A DNA stretch of 64,000 bases from Sabethes cyaneus (GCF_943734655.1 NC_071355.1:195733939-195797938); one strand, 5' to 3'. Shown: positions 34,583-44,096, counted from the first letter of the stretch. The notes: a model not told the origin generated them from the sequence alone. Program-made: numbers and translations.

Positions 34583-34798
34583 ATTGTCAATTTCAAGGAA
34601 AATTGTACCATCCAAAGTGCGATATCGCTCATGAAAGTGTTATTTTGCATTAAATCGTTTCGGTATCTTCGGCGCACTTATTGCTTGGAAGATAACGAAA
34701 AAGTGCGCCGAAGATACCGAAACGATTTAATGCAAAATAGCACTTTTATGAGCGATATCGCACTTTGGATGGTACAATTTTCCTTGCAATTGACAATA
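34583..34798. mobile_element. Fold-back element, family F, copy 1
   Basis: Arms of about 97 bp: 34,583-34,679 and its inverse at 34,701-34,798, separated by 21 bp (TTGCTTGGAAGATAACGAAA). Only a few mismatches separate the arms. A diverged relative with the same arms and spacer lies at 45,725-45,892. Non-coding; the short frames in it are arm artefacts. Confidence 0.85.
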
Positions 34799-35217
34799 TC
34801 ATCTTATGAAAGATTGTCGGAGAAGATGAAGAAAATTAACATTCAAAAGAGGAAGCAAATGGTTGAGAGAATCAACCAATAAAAATCAATAAAAAATGCA
34901 GCAAATAAATGTAACGGTTGTTTGCAGGGGCTTGCGATGCGTGCCATGTTTTTGTTGCCAATATCTCAGCACATCTCGACAAGGTTGGCAGCAAATTTAC
35001 CTGTCAGACGGGCGCTTTTCCTGCAATAGCGCCCTTCGTTAAGTCGACTGTCAAACACCGTTCGTTAAGATAGGGATAGCACCCTGCTGGTTGTTTGGCA
35101 GGGAAGCAAGCAGCTTTTAAAATTAATTTTTGGAAACAGTCAAGACGAAACCGAATATTAGTATTCCTACATTTAGAAGACATTTGCGGAAGCATAAAGT
35201 ATGAGACAAACGATGGC
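34799..35217. other. No gene recognised
   Basis: About 420 bp of filler between the fold-back element and the TA-MITE. Confidence 0.4.
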
Positions 35218-35219
35218 TA

Positions 35220-35530
35220 CCCAGGTAACCAATAAGCATTTCCAATGCAATTTAAAAGCAAGCCAATAAGCATTTAAGTTGCCTTAAATGCTACTTAAAT
35301 GCTATTTTGGCAAAATATGCGGCTACTTTACTGCTAGCCCTTTTATAGTGCTGACAATGCTTATTTGCAGCTAGTTACCAACAAGAAGAATTTAAATAGA
35401 ATTGTGGATGCCAATTTACAACAGTTATGCAGTCAAAAAGCTGATAAACAACAACCTGCAGTATAAAACGCCAGGGATGCTAATAAACGGCTGATTTACT
35501 GCTTATTTTAATGCTTATTGGTTACCTGGG
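35220..35530. mobile_element. TA-MITE (311 bp), copy 1
   Basis: Ends CCCAGGTAACCAATAAGCAT and ATGCTTATTGGTTACCTGGG are perfect inverse repeats. It is flanked by TA on both sides (35,218-35,219 and 35,531-35,532). It is identical over all 311 bp to 40,614-40,924. A TA duplication points to Tc1/mariner-type mobilisation in trans. Confidence 0.93.
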
Positions 35531-35544
35531 TATCGTTGTTTAGA

Positions 35545-35700
35545 CACCTTAGGGTACTGCCAGAGTGCAAGCGACATGCGACGCGACGCGACATTTCTTG
35601 CTGTAGTTATACGCGCCCGAAGCAGGACTGTGCATTTCAATGCATTTAGCAACATGAGAGCGAAGTCGTGTCGCGTTTACTCTGTACGGGGCCTTAGAGA
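35545..35700. mobile_element. Possible short TIR element
   Basis: AGGGTACTGCCAGAGTGCAA and GCGACGCGACGCGAC on the left partly mirror GTCGTGTCGCGTTTACTCTG and TACGGGGCCTT on the right. The match is imperfect and I cannot fix the ends or a target duplication. Confidence 0.35.
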
Positions 35701-35854
35701 TGACTACATGCACTTTGTCAGATTCGATAATGGTGGGAAAGTCGAGAATTATGATATTCGAAATGATCATAGAGAGCAACAATCATTACGACGAAGAAAG
35801 AGGGATAAAAGACGACGAATCTGGTGTCAAGAATACACTACCAAAACAGCCACT

Positions 35855-36170
35855 ATATGACTAAAGAGGGAATACCACAGGGCATAGAAAAACTAAAGAA
35901 ACTCGAAGACTGGCAAGAATGGAAACGTGCTATTCAAGAAGAAATAGATTTGCTACATCAAGATAACACCTGGACAGTGGTCAACTGTGTTCCAAAATGT
36001 GTAAAGATTGTCTATTCAAAATAGACATTCTCGGGTGCATATGTCGATGATATTTTGCTCATTGCCAAGGTTATTGGTGATAGAGTATGGATTAAGAAAG
36101 CTTGAAAGGTTATTCCAAGTGGAAGATTTATTTAAAGTCACCGAAACAATAGTCGCTGCGCGAGACCGCC
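35855..36170 (+). pseudogene. Ty1/copia reverse-transcriptase remnant
   Basis: The translation KKLEDWQEWKRAIQEEIDLL followed by HQDNTWTVV is the start of the copia-type polymerase region. Shortly after, in another frame, AYVDDILLIAKVIGD carries the YVDD catalytic box. The roughly 120 residues normally between them are missing and the frame then ends, so this is a heavily deleted fragment without LTRs. Confidence 0.8.
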
Positions 36171-36358
36171 GCTCGCTTGCGCTGGCGCTGTTGTCAGATA
36201 ATATACAAGTAAATTTATAACATTGCTTAATTTATAGCAAGCTGCTCTGCGCAGCGCGAAGACTGCGCCAGGAGATGCTAGTGATTTTTACAAGTTTTAT
36301 GGGTGACATTGAAACGATGTTTTGTTAAAAGATTTGTTTGAAGTGTTATGTCTGTTAA

Positions 36359-36474
36359 GCCCCAAACACAATGCATACGGATTTTACTACGTTGCGGAAA
36401 TTTGACAGAAAACCCATGGAAAAACTGTCAAATTGCCGCAACGTAGTAAAATCCGTATGCATTGTGTTTGGGGC
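36359..36474. mobile_element. Fold-back element with 50-bp arms
   Basis: GCCCCAAACACAATGCATAC and thirty more bases (36,359-36,408) recur inverted at 36,425-36,474 with one mismatch; the 16-bp centre is AAAACCCATGGAAAAA. Arms this similar imply a recent origin or ongoing gene conversion. No other copy was seen in the window. Confidence 0.88.
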
Positions 36475-36518
36475 TTTAGTCTGGGGAACTACGATCACTT
36501 TTTCAGACGTGCAGGCAC

Positions 36519-36556
36519 TATCCAGCTTTTTACGCGCTATCCAGCTTTTTACGCGC
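36519..36556. repeat. 19-bp tandem duplication at the end of fold-back element U1
   Basis: TATCCAGCTTTTTACGCGC occurs twice in direct succession (36,519-36,537 and 36,538-36,556). This is the terminal sequence of the U-family element. Confidence 0.85.
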
Positions 36557-36702
36557 TATAATGGCGGACGCTATAAATTGTGTTCGTAATATTCGAACAA
36601 TCTTTTTGACAACTCTGCATCCATCAAAACTGAGCACTCTTCTCCTATACGGCAGTGTTGCTCTTTCTTTCGTTTACGCAAAAGAAGGAGAGCAATAGTT
36701 TT

Positions 36703-37302
36703 TGTTGCGAACGCAACAAAAGACAGTTTTCCGGTTCTTTAATAACGTAACTTTATTTATTAACAGCCACTGATGACGCTATTAAAAAATCCCTATCGTA
36801 TAACATAAGAAATAATTAGTTGTTATAAAGGTGCAATAATTTTAAGTTTTGGTACGTTTGAATTCATTATAATAGAACAATGAAATAATGACTTTTCATA
36901 GAACTTACGTTTAGTGTCTTTTTCCAGCTTCCTTATTCGTAATTAGCTCAATTCTGCTTTATTAGCTAAATCTATCCTGACCGTACTTATTCATTCACAG
37001 ACCGTACTGTAGGCTTATTTTCTCTATGAAACAACGATTGTTTCAATCAACGTATCGTTTGCACCACAAAACATTTATACTAGTTTTAGAGGCAAGGCAA
37101 ATATAAATTGAAACACTTTTAAAGCAAGTTTTAGTTTTAGATTCGATTTTTAGATAGATCACAAAAAATGCTATCAGTTGTTTACTTTATCCGAGTGACG
37201 TTTGTCCATTCAGTTTTCTCCCACCGGTTCACTGGCGCTAGCAACGGATTACGGTGCCAAAGTAATCTTGACGAAGGTGCACCGCAACAGAATGTTGCGA
37301 CA
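36703..37302 (-). repeat. 3' LTR of the BEL element (empty site for the TA-MITE)
   Basis: 600 bp. It matches 40,234-41,146 except for the 313 bp made up of the MITE and one TA. At the MITE position it reads TTTATAC-TA-GTTTTAGAGG. Confidence 0.93.
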
Positions 37303-37363
37303 CTCCCCCCAGTACTTCGAGGTCATTGATCCGACGTACTTACACCTGCACCGACGTCCAACA

Positions 37364-40192
37364 CTATGAGTTTAACCGCAGGCCTCTCAGAAACTTCGAC
37401 AGCGCGTCGAACTTGTCTTTGGAGTGAATCGCAAGACTTACTCCTCCTTTTAACCAGCTATTCCCCGGCAGCATCTCGTCCACTATGGCAACTCCTTCGA
37501 TAGTTGGTTTATCCATGGCGAACCACTTTGTCCTCTGAGTCAGCATTGGCAAGTATTCTCCTCTCCAGCGCTTCCAAAACCTGTTTGCATAGACCTGCAC
37601 CATTTTCCAAGTCCACTTCAATGCATATTTACTATCGCCGAACGCGATCGGGGGTTTAGAGCCGATTGAAGATCCGAGAAGGCAATAATTCGGAGTGTGC
37701 GACGAGAACAACTCATCAACTAGGGGCGATTTAGTCAATAGTCGTGCGTTTGTAGTTAGTTTAATCTCGGCTAACTTATTCCTTAGTAGTTTATCGGTCG
37801 GGGAACGTGTGAGTTCTGCTCGCTCATCATCTTTTGAAAGAAGCGGTTTGGCCGAACGCACTATTCCAACACTGTTAGTGTGTAACGTGTTAGTTTGCAT
37901 TGTGTTATGCAGCTCTATGCCGCATTGCTCATTGCTGTGGTGGGCTGTGAAGTTTGGTATTGGCAGAAGAGATTGTGAGCAAGGCCCGAAAATTGTCCAT
38001 CCTAGGCGAGTTCTAGAAGCAATTGGCTCATGTATTGCACCTTCTCTGCTATACAACGGATGCCCTAAGTGGCAATTATCTATCCCTATAAGCAATCTGG
38101 GCCGAACATCGCGGTACGAACTCACTGACAAGTTTTTCAAATGATTATACCGGCTTACTAATTTATCCATCACAAGAGACTGTCGTGGTAAAGCGAGACT
38201 TTCAACAGTATGAACCTTTGGAATCCAGTACGATTTCGTGTCGTGTATTCCAGAAATCTCCAACGGAAGTCTTACTGATTCTACTTCCTGTCGCTGATGG
38301 TCAGCTGTCCATCCTAAGCATAGAGGATATGATTCTCCACTAAGATCTAACTCTTTCAAAAGACCATGTTCCATCAGTGTGACTGAAGAGCCCTCATCCA
38401 AAAAGGCGTAGGTACGAACAGAGCTCTTGCGCCCGTGAATCAGCACCGGAATGTATCTGAACAATGCTCCACCAACGTTACTTACATGAGCATTGCAGCT
38501 TCCATAAGGGGATTCAGTGTCTGCCTGTGACGTTGAAGGTTGAGAATTTAGGTATCGTGGGTATCTTGAATCATCGTGCAACAACTTGTGATGCATATAA
38601 GTGCAGCCATTTCTTCCACAAGCTTCCCTCACCACACATGCTCCGAAATGCTTTGAGAGACATTTTCGACACAACTTATTAGTCTTAACCGCTGTCCACC
38701 GGGCCCCGATATCCATGTTTCGAAATCTTGTACATGAACTGGGATTACGACATTCTTCGTCGCATATTAAGCACTTTTTCCTCGATGTTGCATCAGAAGC
38801 CATTGACGAGCACGAGGCCGAACTGGATTCACGGTGTACGTACGCTTCCCCTTCCCTACTTCGCCTATCTGATCTACCATTATAATCTCCGAATGATGAA
38901 GGAACCGTTACCACACAGGCGGCTTCAACCAGCGTTCCAAGCCAGCTACTAAAGTCCGAAAGAGTAACCGTGTTTAGCGTTTGCCGATGCCTTGCCCAGT
39001 CGAGCTTGATAGTCGGCGGCAATCTTTCCACAAGCTCTTGGAGGAGCGCGACGTTACATAGATGTTCATTTAATCCGCAAGCAACAATAGTCGCACACAT
39101 ATTCTGCACTGCAACACCGAAATCGATCAAAGTTTCAAGTTTCTCCGTCTTCGGTGCTAACATTTCTCGTATCTTCGATACTAATGAATGGATGATCACT
39201 TCTGGTCGGCCAAATAATGTGCGCAGTGTTTTAATAACACCTTCGAGACCGGATGGGAATAGCAATCGACTTCGTACCGCTTCAAGAGCTTTTCCTTTCA
39301 AGCTGTGCTGAAGCCGAAGTGAATTCTCTTCGTCACTGAAGCCACATATTCTAGTGGAACTCTCGTAAGTGGCAATAAATAGCGGCCACTCATCCGGATT
39401 ACCAGAGAAAATCGGAAGTTCTTGTGCTACTGCTTGCCTCGCAGCAAGTTGACTTTTGCTGAGCTCATGAAGAGAGCTCACAAACTGTTCACCCGACCGT
39501 TGGTTTTCGGAGAAAGGGATTGCACGGAAGTTTAAGCCGTCACTAAGAGAAGATTTGCTCATGCCAATTTCCATCACCTGCAATCGCTCTTCCAACCGCT
39601 TTATTTCTAGATTCTGCTTTTTCGCCATATCCTGCAGCTGCTTTTCCACCCGTGTAATTGCCGAACAAACACCATCTGCGACACGAGTTTCAGTTCTTAA
39701 CGATGTTGAATTAGCATTAGGAAGTACAATGGCGGGAACATTCAACTCCTCCCGTATCTGCTGCTCTTTTATCTCCAGATTTAATAGATACTGACGGTGT
39801 AAATCACTTATTGCATTTTCCATTTCAAGGTCCTTCTTACGCAGCAACTCTTCATACGTATGCTTTTGTTGTTCGAACCTAGCTTGCATTTGGTCCATCA
39901 ACCTTTGAAACTGTCGAAGTTGTTCGTTTTGCTGTTCCTGATCAACAACCAACTTTTTTCCTGCTCCACCCTGTACAGATGCCACACGGGATGATGCGCA
40001 TTGAGATGCACGCTTCGTTTCACACGACGAGCAACTCCAGTCTACATCTTGGATTCCTTCGTCGACACCCACACACTTAAAATGGAACCACCGACTGCAT
40101 TCATCACAACTCACCATTGAACTATTATCCGGGTCTTTGCACAGACCACAACTCACACCCGGTTGGGGTCCTTTTGCACTATCCTTCGGCAT
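37364..40192 (-). CDS. BEL/Pao Gag-protease fused to the C-terminal domain of Pol
   Basis: 942 codons without a stop. Residues 15-58 form a PHD-type zinc finger (CGLCKDP, CDECSRWFHFKC, WSCSSCE). A charged coiled-coil-like stretch follows (about 85-215). The BEL gag core comes next (FSGNPDEWPLFIATYESS near 265, FGRPEVIIHSLVSKI near 330). Then a cysteine/histidine cluster (CLICDEEC, LCRKCLSKHFGAC, CGRNGCTYMHH) lies near 470-540, and an aspartic-protease-like motif FLDEGSSVTLME lies near 597-608. The region normally just before the polymerase (SRTRLGWTIFGPC) is kept. After LLSKDDERAE (about 785-795) the frame passes directly to the tail of integrase and the conserved C-terminal domain (TPNYCLLGSSIG, VYANRFWKRWRGEYLP). 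About 1,000 residues of enzyme are missing, in frame. The product could package RNA if expressed; that is inference. Confidence 0.9.
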   Translation of the reverse strand: MPKDSAKGPQPGVSCGLCKDPDNSSMVSCDECSRWFHFKCVGVDEGIQDVDWSCSSCETKRASQCASSRVASVQGGAGKKLVVDQEQQNEQLRQFQRLMDQMQARFEQQKHTYEELLRKKDLEMENAISDLHRQYLLNLEIKEQQIREELNVPAIVLPNANSTSLRTETRVADGVCSAITRVEKQLQDMAKKQNLEIKRLEERLQVMEIGMSKSSLSDGLNFRAIPFSENQRSGEQFVSSLHELSKSQLAARQAVAQELPIFSGNPDEWPLFIATYESSTRICGFSDEENSLRLQHSLKGKALEAVRSRLLFPSGLEGVIKTLRTLFGRPEVIIHSLVSKIREMLAPKTEKLETLIDFGVAVQNMCATIVACGLNEHLCNVALLQELVERLPPTIKLDWARHRQTLNTVTLSDFSSWLGTLVEAACVVTVPSSFGDYNGRSDRRSREGEAYVHRESSSASCSSMASDATSRKKCLICDEECRNPSSCTRFRNMDIGARWTAVKTNKLCRKCLSKHFGACVVREACGRNGCTYMHHKLLHDDSRYPRYLNSQPSTSQADTESPYGSCNAHVSNVGGALFRYIPVLIHGRKSSVRTYAFLDEGSSVTLMEHGLLKELDLSGESYPLCLGWTADHQRQEVESVRLPLEISGIHDTKSYWIPKVHTVESLALPRQSLVMDKLVSRYNHLKNLSVSSYRDVRPRLLIGIDNCHLGHPLYSREGAIHEPIASRTRLGWTIFGPCSQSLLPIPNFTAHHSNEQCGIELHNTMQTNTLHTNSVGIVRSAKPLLSKDDERAELTRSPTDKLLRNKLAEIKLTTNARLLTKSPLVDELFSSHTPNYCLLGSSIGSKPPIAFGDSKYALKWTWKMVQVYANRFWKRWRGEYLPMLTQRTKWFAMDKPTIEGVAIVDEMLPGNSWLKGGVSLAIHSKDKFDALSKFLRGLRLNS

Positions 40193-40233
40193 CTTAAAGT
40201 TTCCCCGATCGCGATTAAACGGATTTTTTAAAA

Positions 40234-41146
40234 TGTTGCGAACGCAACAAAAGACAGTTTTCCGGTTCTTTAATAACGTAACTTTATTTATTAACAGCCA
40301 CTGATGACGCTATTAAAAAATCCCTATCGTATAACATAAGAAATAATTAGTTGTTATAAAGGTGCAATAATTTTAAGTTTTGGTACGTTTGAATTCATTA
40401 TAATAGAACAATGAAATAATGACTTTTCATAGAACTTACGTTTAGTGTCTTTTTCCAGCTTCCTTATTCGTAATTAGCTCAATTCTGCTTTATTAGCTAA
40501 ATCTATCCTGACCGTACTTATTCATTCACAGACCGTACTGTAGGCTTATTTTCTCTATGAAACAACGATTGTTTCAATCAACGTATCGTTTGCACCACAA
40601 AACATTTATACTACCCAGGTAACCAATAAGCATTTCCAATGCAATTTAAAAGCAAGCCAATAAGCATTTAAGTTGCCTTAAATGCTACTTAAATGCTATT
40701 TTGGCAAAATATGCGGCTACTTTACTGCTAGCCCTTTTATAGTGCTGACAATGCTTATTTGCAGCTAGTTACCAACAAGAAGAATTTAAATAGAATTGTG
40801 GATGCCAATTTACAACAGTTATGCAGTCAAAAAGCTGATAAACAACAACCTGCAGTATAAAACGCCAGGGATGCTAATAAACGGCTGATTTACTGCTTAT
40901 TTTAATGCTTATTGGTTACCTGGGTAGTTTTAGAGGCAAGGCAAATATAAATTGAAACACTTTTAAAGCAAGTTTTAGTTTTAGATTCGATTTTTAGATA
41001 GATCACAAAAAATGCTATCAGTTGTTTACTTTATCCGAGTGACGTTTGTCCATTCAGTTTTCTCCCACCGGTTCACTGGCGCTAGCAACGGATTACGGTG
41101 CCAAAGTAATCTTGACGAAGGTGCACCGCAACAGAATGTTGCGACA
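40234..41146 (-). repeat. 5' LTR of the BEL element, carrying a MITE
   Basis: 913 bp: the 600-bp LTR plus 313 bp (311-bp MITE and the duplicated TA). Otherwise it matches the other LTR by eye. Confidence 0.92.
40614..40924. mobile_element. TA-MITE (311 bp), copy 2, inside the BEL LTR
   Basis: Identical to 35,220-35,530. The filled site reads TATAC-TA-[CCCAGG...CCTGGG]-TA-GTTTTAG and the other LTR gives the empty site TATAC-TA-GTTTTAG, so a 2-bp TA duplication is shown directly. Confidence 0.96.
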
Positions 41147-41327
41147 GTTTTCTTTACATTTCGCACATTTTTGCTCTCCTTCTTTGGCGTAAACGAAAGA
41201 AAGAGCACGGTAGTGTTGCAAAAGAAAAGTGCCAGATTTGATGTATGCAGAGTTGTCAAAAAGATTGTTCGCATATTACGAACACAATTTATAGCGGCCA
41301 TCATTATAGCGCGTAAAAATCTGGATA

Positions 41328-41645
41328 GTAATGGCCGCTATAAATTGTGTTCGTAATATGCGAACAATCTTTTTGACAACTCTGCATACATCAAATCTGG
41401 CACTTTTCTCTTGCAACACTACCGTGCTCTTTCTTTCGTTTACGCTAAAGAAGAAGAGCAAAAATGTGCGAAATGTAAACAAAACTATTGCTCTCCTTCT
41501 TTTGCGTAAACGAAAGAAAGAGCAACACTGCCGTACAGGAGAAGAGTGCCCAGTTTTGATGTATGCAGAGTTGTCAAAAAGATTGTTCGAATATTACGAA
41601 CACAATTTATAGCGTCCTCCATTATAGCGCGTAAAAAGCTGGATA
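41328..41645. mobile_element. Fold-back element U2, adjacent to U1
   Basis: The left arm (from ATGGCCGCTATAAATTGTGT) and right arm (ending AGCGCGTAAAAAGCTGGATA) are inverse copies, about 150 bp each, around a centre of GAAATGTAAACAAAACTATT. The left tip lacks the first 20 or so bases present in U1. The arms contain TGCTCTTTCTTTCGTTTACG on both sides. Confidence 0.82.
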
Positions 41646-41670
41646 CGTTTTTATTTTATTTAACCGGTTC

Positions 41671-42320
41671 GGAGCCGTTCAAATATTACGTAACGCCAAA
41701 AACGCCATTTTTACGAACCACCCACCCTCCTGTATAACAATTTGTTACAATTGTTTCTTACAGCCCCACCCATACTCGTAACGCGGCGTAACTTTCACAG
41801 CTCTTCGTACGCTCGTTCGCTCTGCCGATGATTGCGACACAGTACACTCAAAATAATCTGCACATAACTAATGGAAAATTTCCATATGAAAATCCTTAGA
41901 ATTATTATGTGCCACATATAAACACAATCCGCCCAGAAGTACACATGAAAATTATATGCATATGAATATTATGTGCAAATTTTAAAGGTAAATTTTAAAA
42001 ACACATAAATGGTAACTGTTTGGCACATAAAGTTCATTTACTGGGCACATGGAAAAAATCTATGTGTGAAACACATAGAAACTATACGAAAAGTTTTCTC
42101 AGTGTAGCTTATTGCAATTTAGCTCACAACTGACTCACAAATGTCGGGTAATTAGTTTTTAGGTCATTTTATATATTTTTTCTTAATAGCTCTTTTTTTA
42201 TGAAGTTACGCGTAAAATTATCGCTCAAAGCGCCCTCCCCCAAAAATTGCGTTACAATTTGTAACAGAAACTCAACATACCCTCACCCCCTGCTGCGTTA
42301 TGTAATATTTGAACAGCACC
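41671..42320. mobile_element. MITE with GTTCAAATATTACGTAACGC ends, split by another MITE
   Basis: The left end GTTCAAATATTACGTAACGC and right end GCGTTATGTAATATTTGAAC are inverse with one mismatch. ACAATTTGTTACAATTG on the left partly mirrors TTACAATTTGTAACAG on the right. The 260-bp element at 41,845-42,104 lies inside. Flanking TTC on both sides is a possible 3-bp duplication. Confidence 0.7.
41845..42104. mobile_element. MITE with CACTCAAAAT / TTTTCTCAGTG ends
   Basis: The 260-bp element is flanked by TA on each side (AG-TA-CACTC and CAGTG-TA-GC). Ends are imperfect inverse repeats. The interior repeats GGCACATAAAGTTCATTTAC-like words. A fragment of the same family occurs at 55,433-55,486. 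Confidence 0.65.
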
Positions 42321-42608
42321 TTCAAGCAGCACACAATCTTGCACACAATGAAAAAGTTTGAGCCGGTTTTTTTTTCAACGGGTCCGATGAGGCTTTTCTT
42401 TGTTTACATTTTATTAGGGTGATGGATCTGTCAAAGTGCCAATAATAGTGAAAAGTCCTCGGGAACTAGTAGAGAGGAAAATATATGTTTAGTGATTAAA
42501 ATTTTAAGAATAGAATTAATTTAGATAAACTGTGCTTGCTGTATTCGCTTAATAAATTAAAAAAGCAGGGCATTATTCGGTGGGCACAAAAAACAAACTT
42601 TTCATCTA

Positions 42609-44064
42609 ATGGAAGTCAACATCGTTCATCCGGATGATGATCCGGATATTCTCGCTGAAGACAATACTCGGCCCTCGCTACCGGAGGATTTCCCAAATTT
42701 TCGTGATTTTCAAATTGAAAAAATGGTTCAGCACTTCCGTGTGGTAACAGACGGATCGGTACAGCGACTTCGGCTTGGTTTCAAGTGTAAGTTGTGTAAC
42801 GAGGTATTCAACAAAACGATGCAGTTACTGGGACACATCCGGAAACATTTCGAGGACAACCACAGTTGCCGTGATTGTGGAAAATATTTTTTCGATACGA
42901 ATAAACTACACATTCATAAAAGGTATGTAAATAAGCTACAATTTGTGAAGTAGATATGCGAACATTTGTTTTCGTTTTAGAGCCAAACATACACAGGCGT
43001 TAAAGTGCCAGTTAGGATGTCCTAGTTATACAACATCTAATATTAAATGTCTTCAGTCGCATTACTTGCGCTATCACTGTATAAAGATTAGGCCGAGAGA
43101 AATGAAGAAAATGGAGGAGACGCTGGTCGGTAGATCTGGACATTTGAGTAAATTTAGAATCCGTCGAGAAGAAATCGCAGATCAGCAGAGAGCTTTATCT
43201 ACTGCTCAAGTGTTCGAGAAAGCTGATGTTGAGGAGCAAGACCAGGAAGTTGAGACAAGAACTGAAATTGATGATGACGACTTTGATGAACCGGAGGACT
43301 ACGGTCAAACGGTAGAGTGTTGCGTCTGTGATGTATACATTCCAAGTGAGGATGATTTGCGAGTACATGAGGAAACTCACAGTAGTCCGTACGTTTGTAA
43401 GATTTGTTTGACTGCATTTGAGCAGCTTGATGATGCTCGTGATCATTATGATTCTCACGAGAAAACTCAGGTCATGCAGAATCCTCTCCAGGTACAGTCT
43501 ATCAGTCTATCTCCGGCAATTTTGCAGCAGCCTCAACTTCAAACGAGCATCCCTGTAAACACGATTACCACTCAAAGTCAACAGCATAATCCCACCCCAA
43601 ACATTACAACTATGATTGTAATGCATAATGGAAATCCCATTCTAATTCCAGTTCAAACCTTTGATAGTAGTCAGTTAGTTCCAGCTTTCCAGCAGCACTC
43701 AGTCCCTGCACAAATTACTACGCAGCCGGCTACCACGATTACGCCTATCACAGCTGCCTGGCCAATCAATCAGTTACTTCCCGTAAACAATCAAATCGAA
43801 ATCATTCCAATCCACTCGACTCATCAAGCAGGTAACCCTCCCACAGGGACCAATGCGGCGGGAGCATTAAATCCGATTGGACCTCCTGCAGGGGCGATCC
43901 CAATTCAAAATATAATTAATATAAAGCAGGAGCACGGTCCTCCAACGGCAGCTCACGTTCAGCATAACGCTGGCGGAGGAATCGTAATAACGCCCATTAC
44001 TGCGTTAGATCAAAACTTCTTGCGACAACAACAGCAACAGGCATTACATGCACAGATACAAATG

Positions 44065-44096
<32 letters not shown>

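Larger units (their letters stand above)
36703..41146 (-). mobile_element. BEL/Pao LTR retrotransposon, internally deleted, non-autonomous
   Basis: On the minus strand: 5' LTR (41,146-40,234, enlarged by a MITE), short leader, one open frame (40,192-37,364), purine tract CTGGGGGGAG, 3' LTR (37,302-36,703). The target duplication GTTTT is exact (36,698-36,702 and 41,147-41,151). LTR tips are TGTCGCAACATT...GTTCGCAACA. Apart from the MITE the LTRs are the same length (600 bp) and look identical, so the insertion is young. Reverse transcriptase, RNase H and the integrase core are absent, so movement would need enzymes from a relative. Just after the 5' LTR I see no TGG-type primer site; the leader is only about 41 nt. 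Confidence 0.93.
36538..41327. mobile_element. Fold-back element U1, split by a BEL insertion
   Basis: The left arm 36,538-36,702 (TATCCAGCTTTTTACGCGCT...) is the inverse of about 41,165-41,327 (...AGCGCGTAAAAATCTGGATA) with some divergence. The two arms are separated by the BEL element 36,703-41,146 and a short centre. Removing BEL leaves an element of about 350 bp. A TA lies at each tip (TA-TCCAGC and TGGA-TA), suggesting a TA target duplication. Relatives are U2 at 41,328-41,645 and W at 54,671-55,299. Confidence 0.8.

Noticed and set aside
34568..34882. 104-codon frame
   Set aside because: Read through the two arms of fold-back element F; an artefact of the inverted repeat.
37695..38144. 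149-codon plus-strand frame
   Set aside because: Antisense shadow of the BEL polyprotein frame.
41012..41356. Several overlapping 60-114 codon frames on both strands at 41.0-41.6 kb
   Set aside because: The similar peptides on opposite strands come from the inverted arms of U1 and U2, not from genes.
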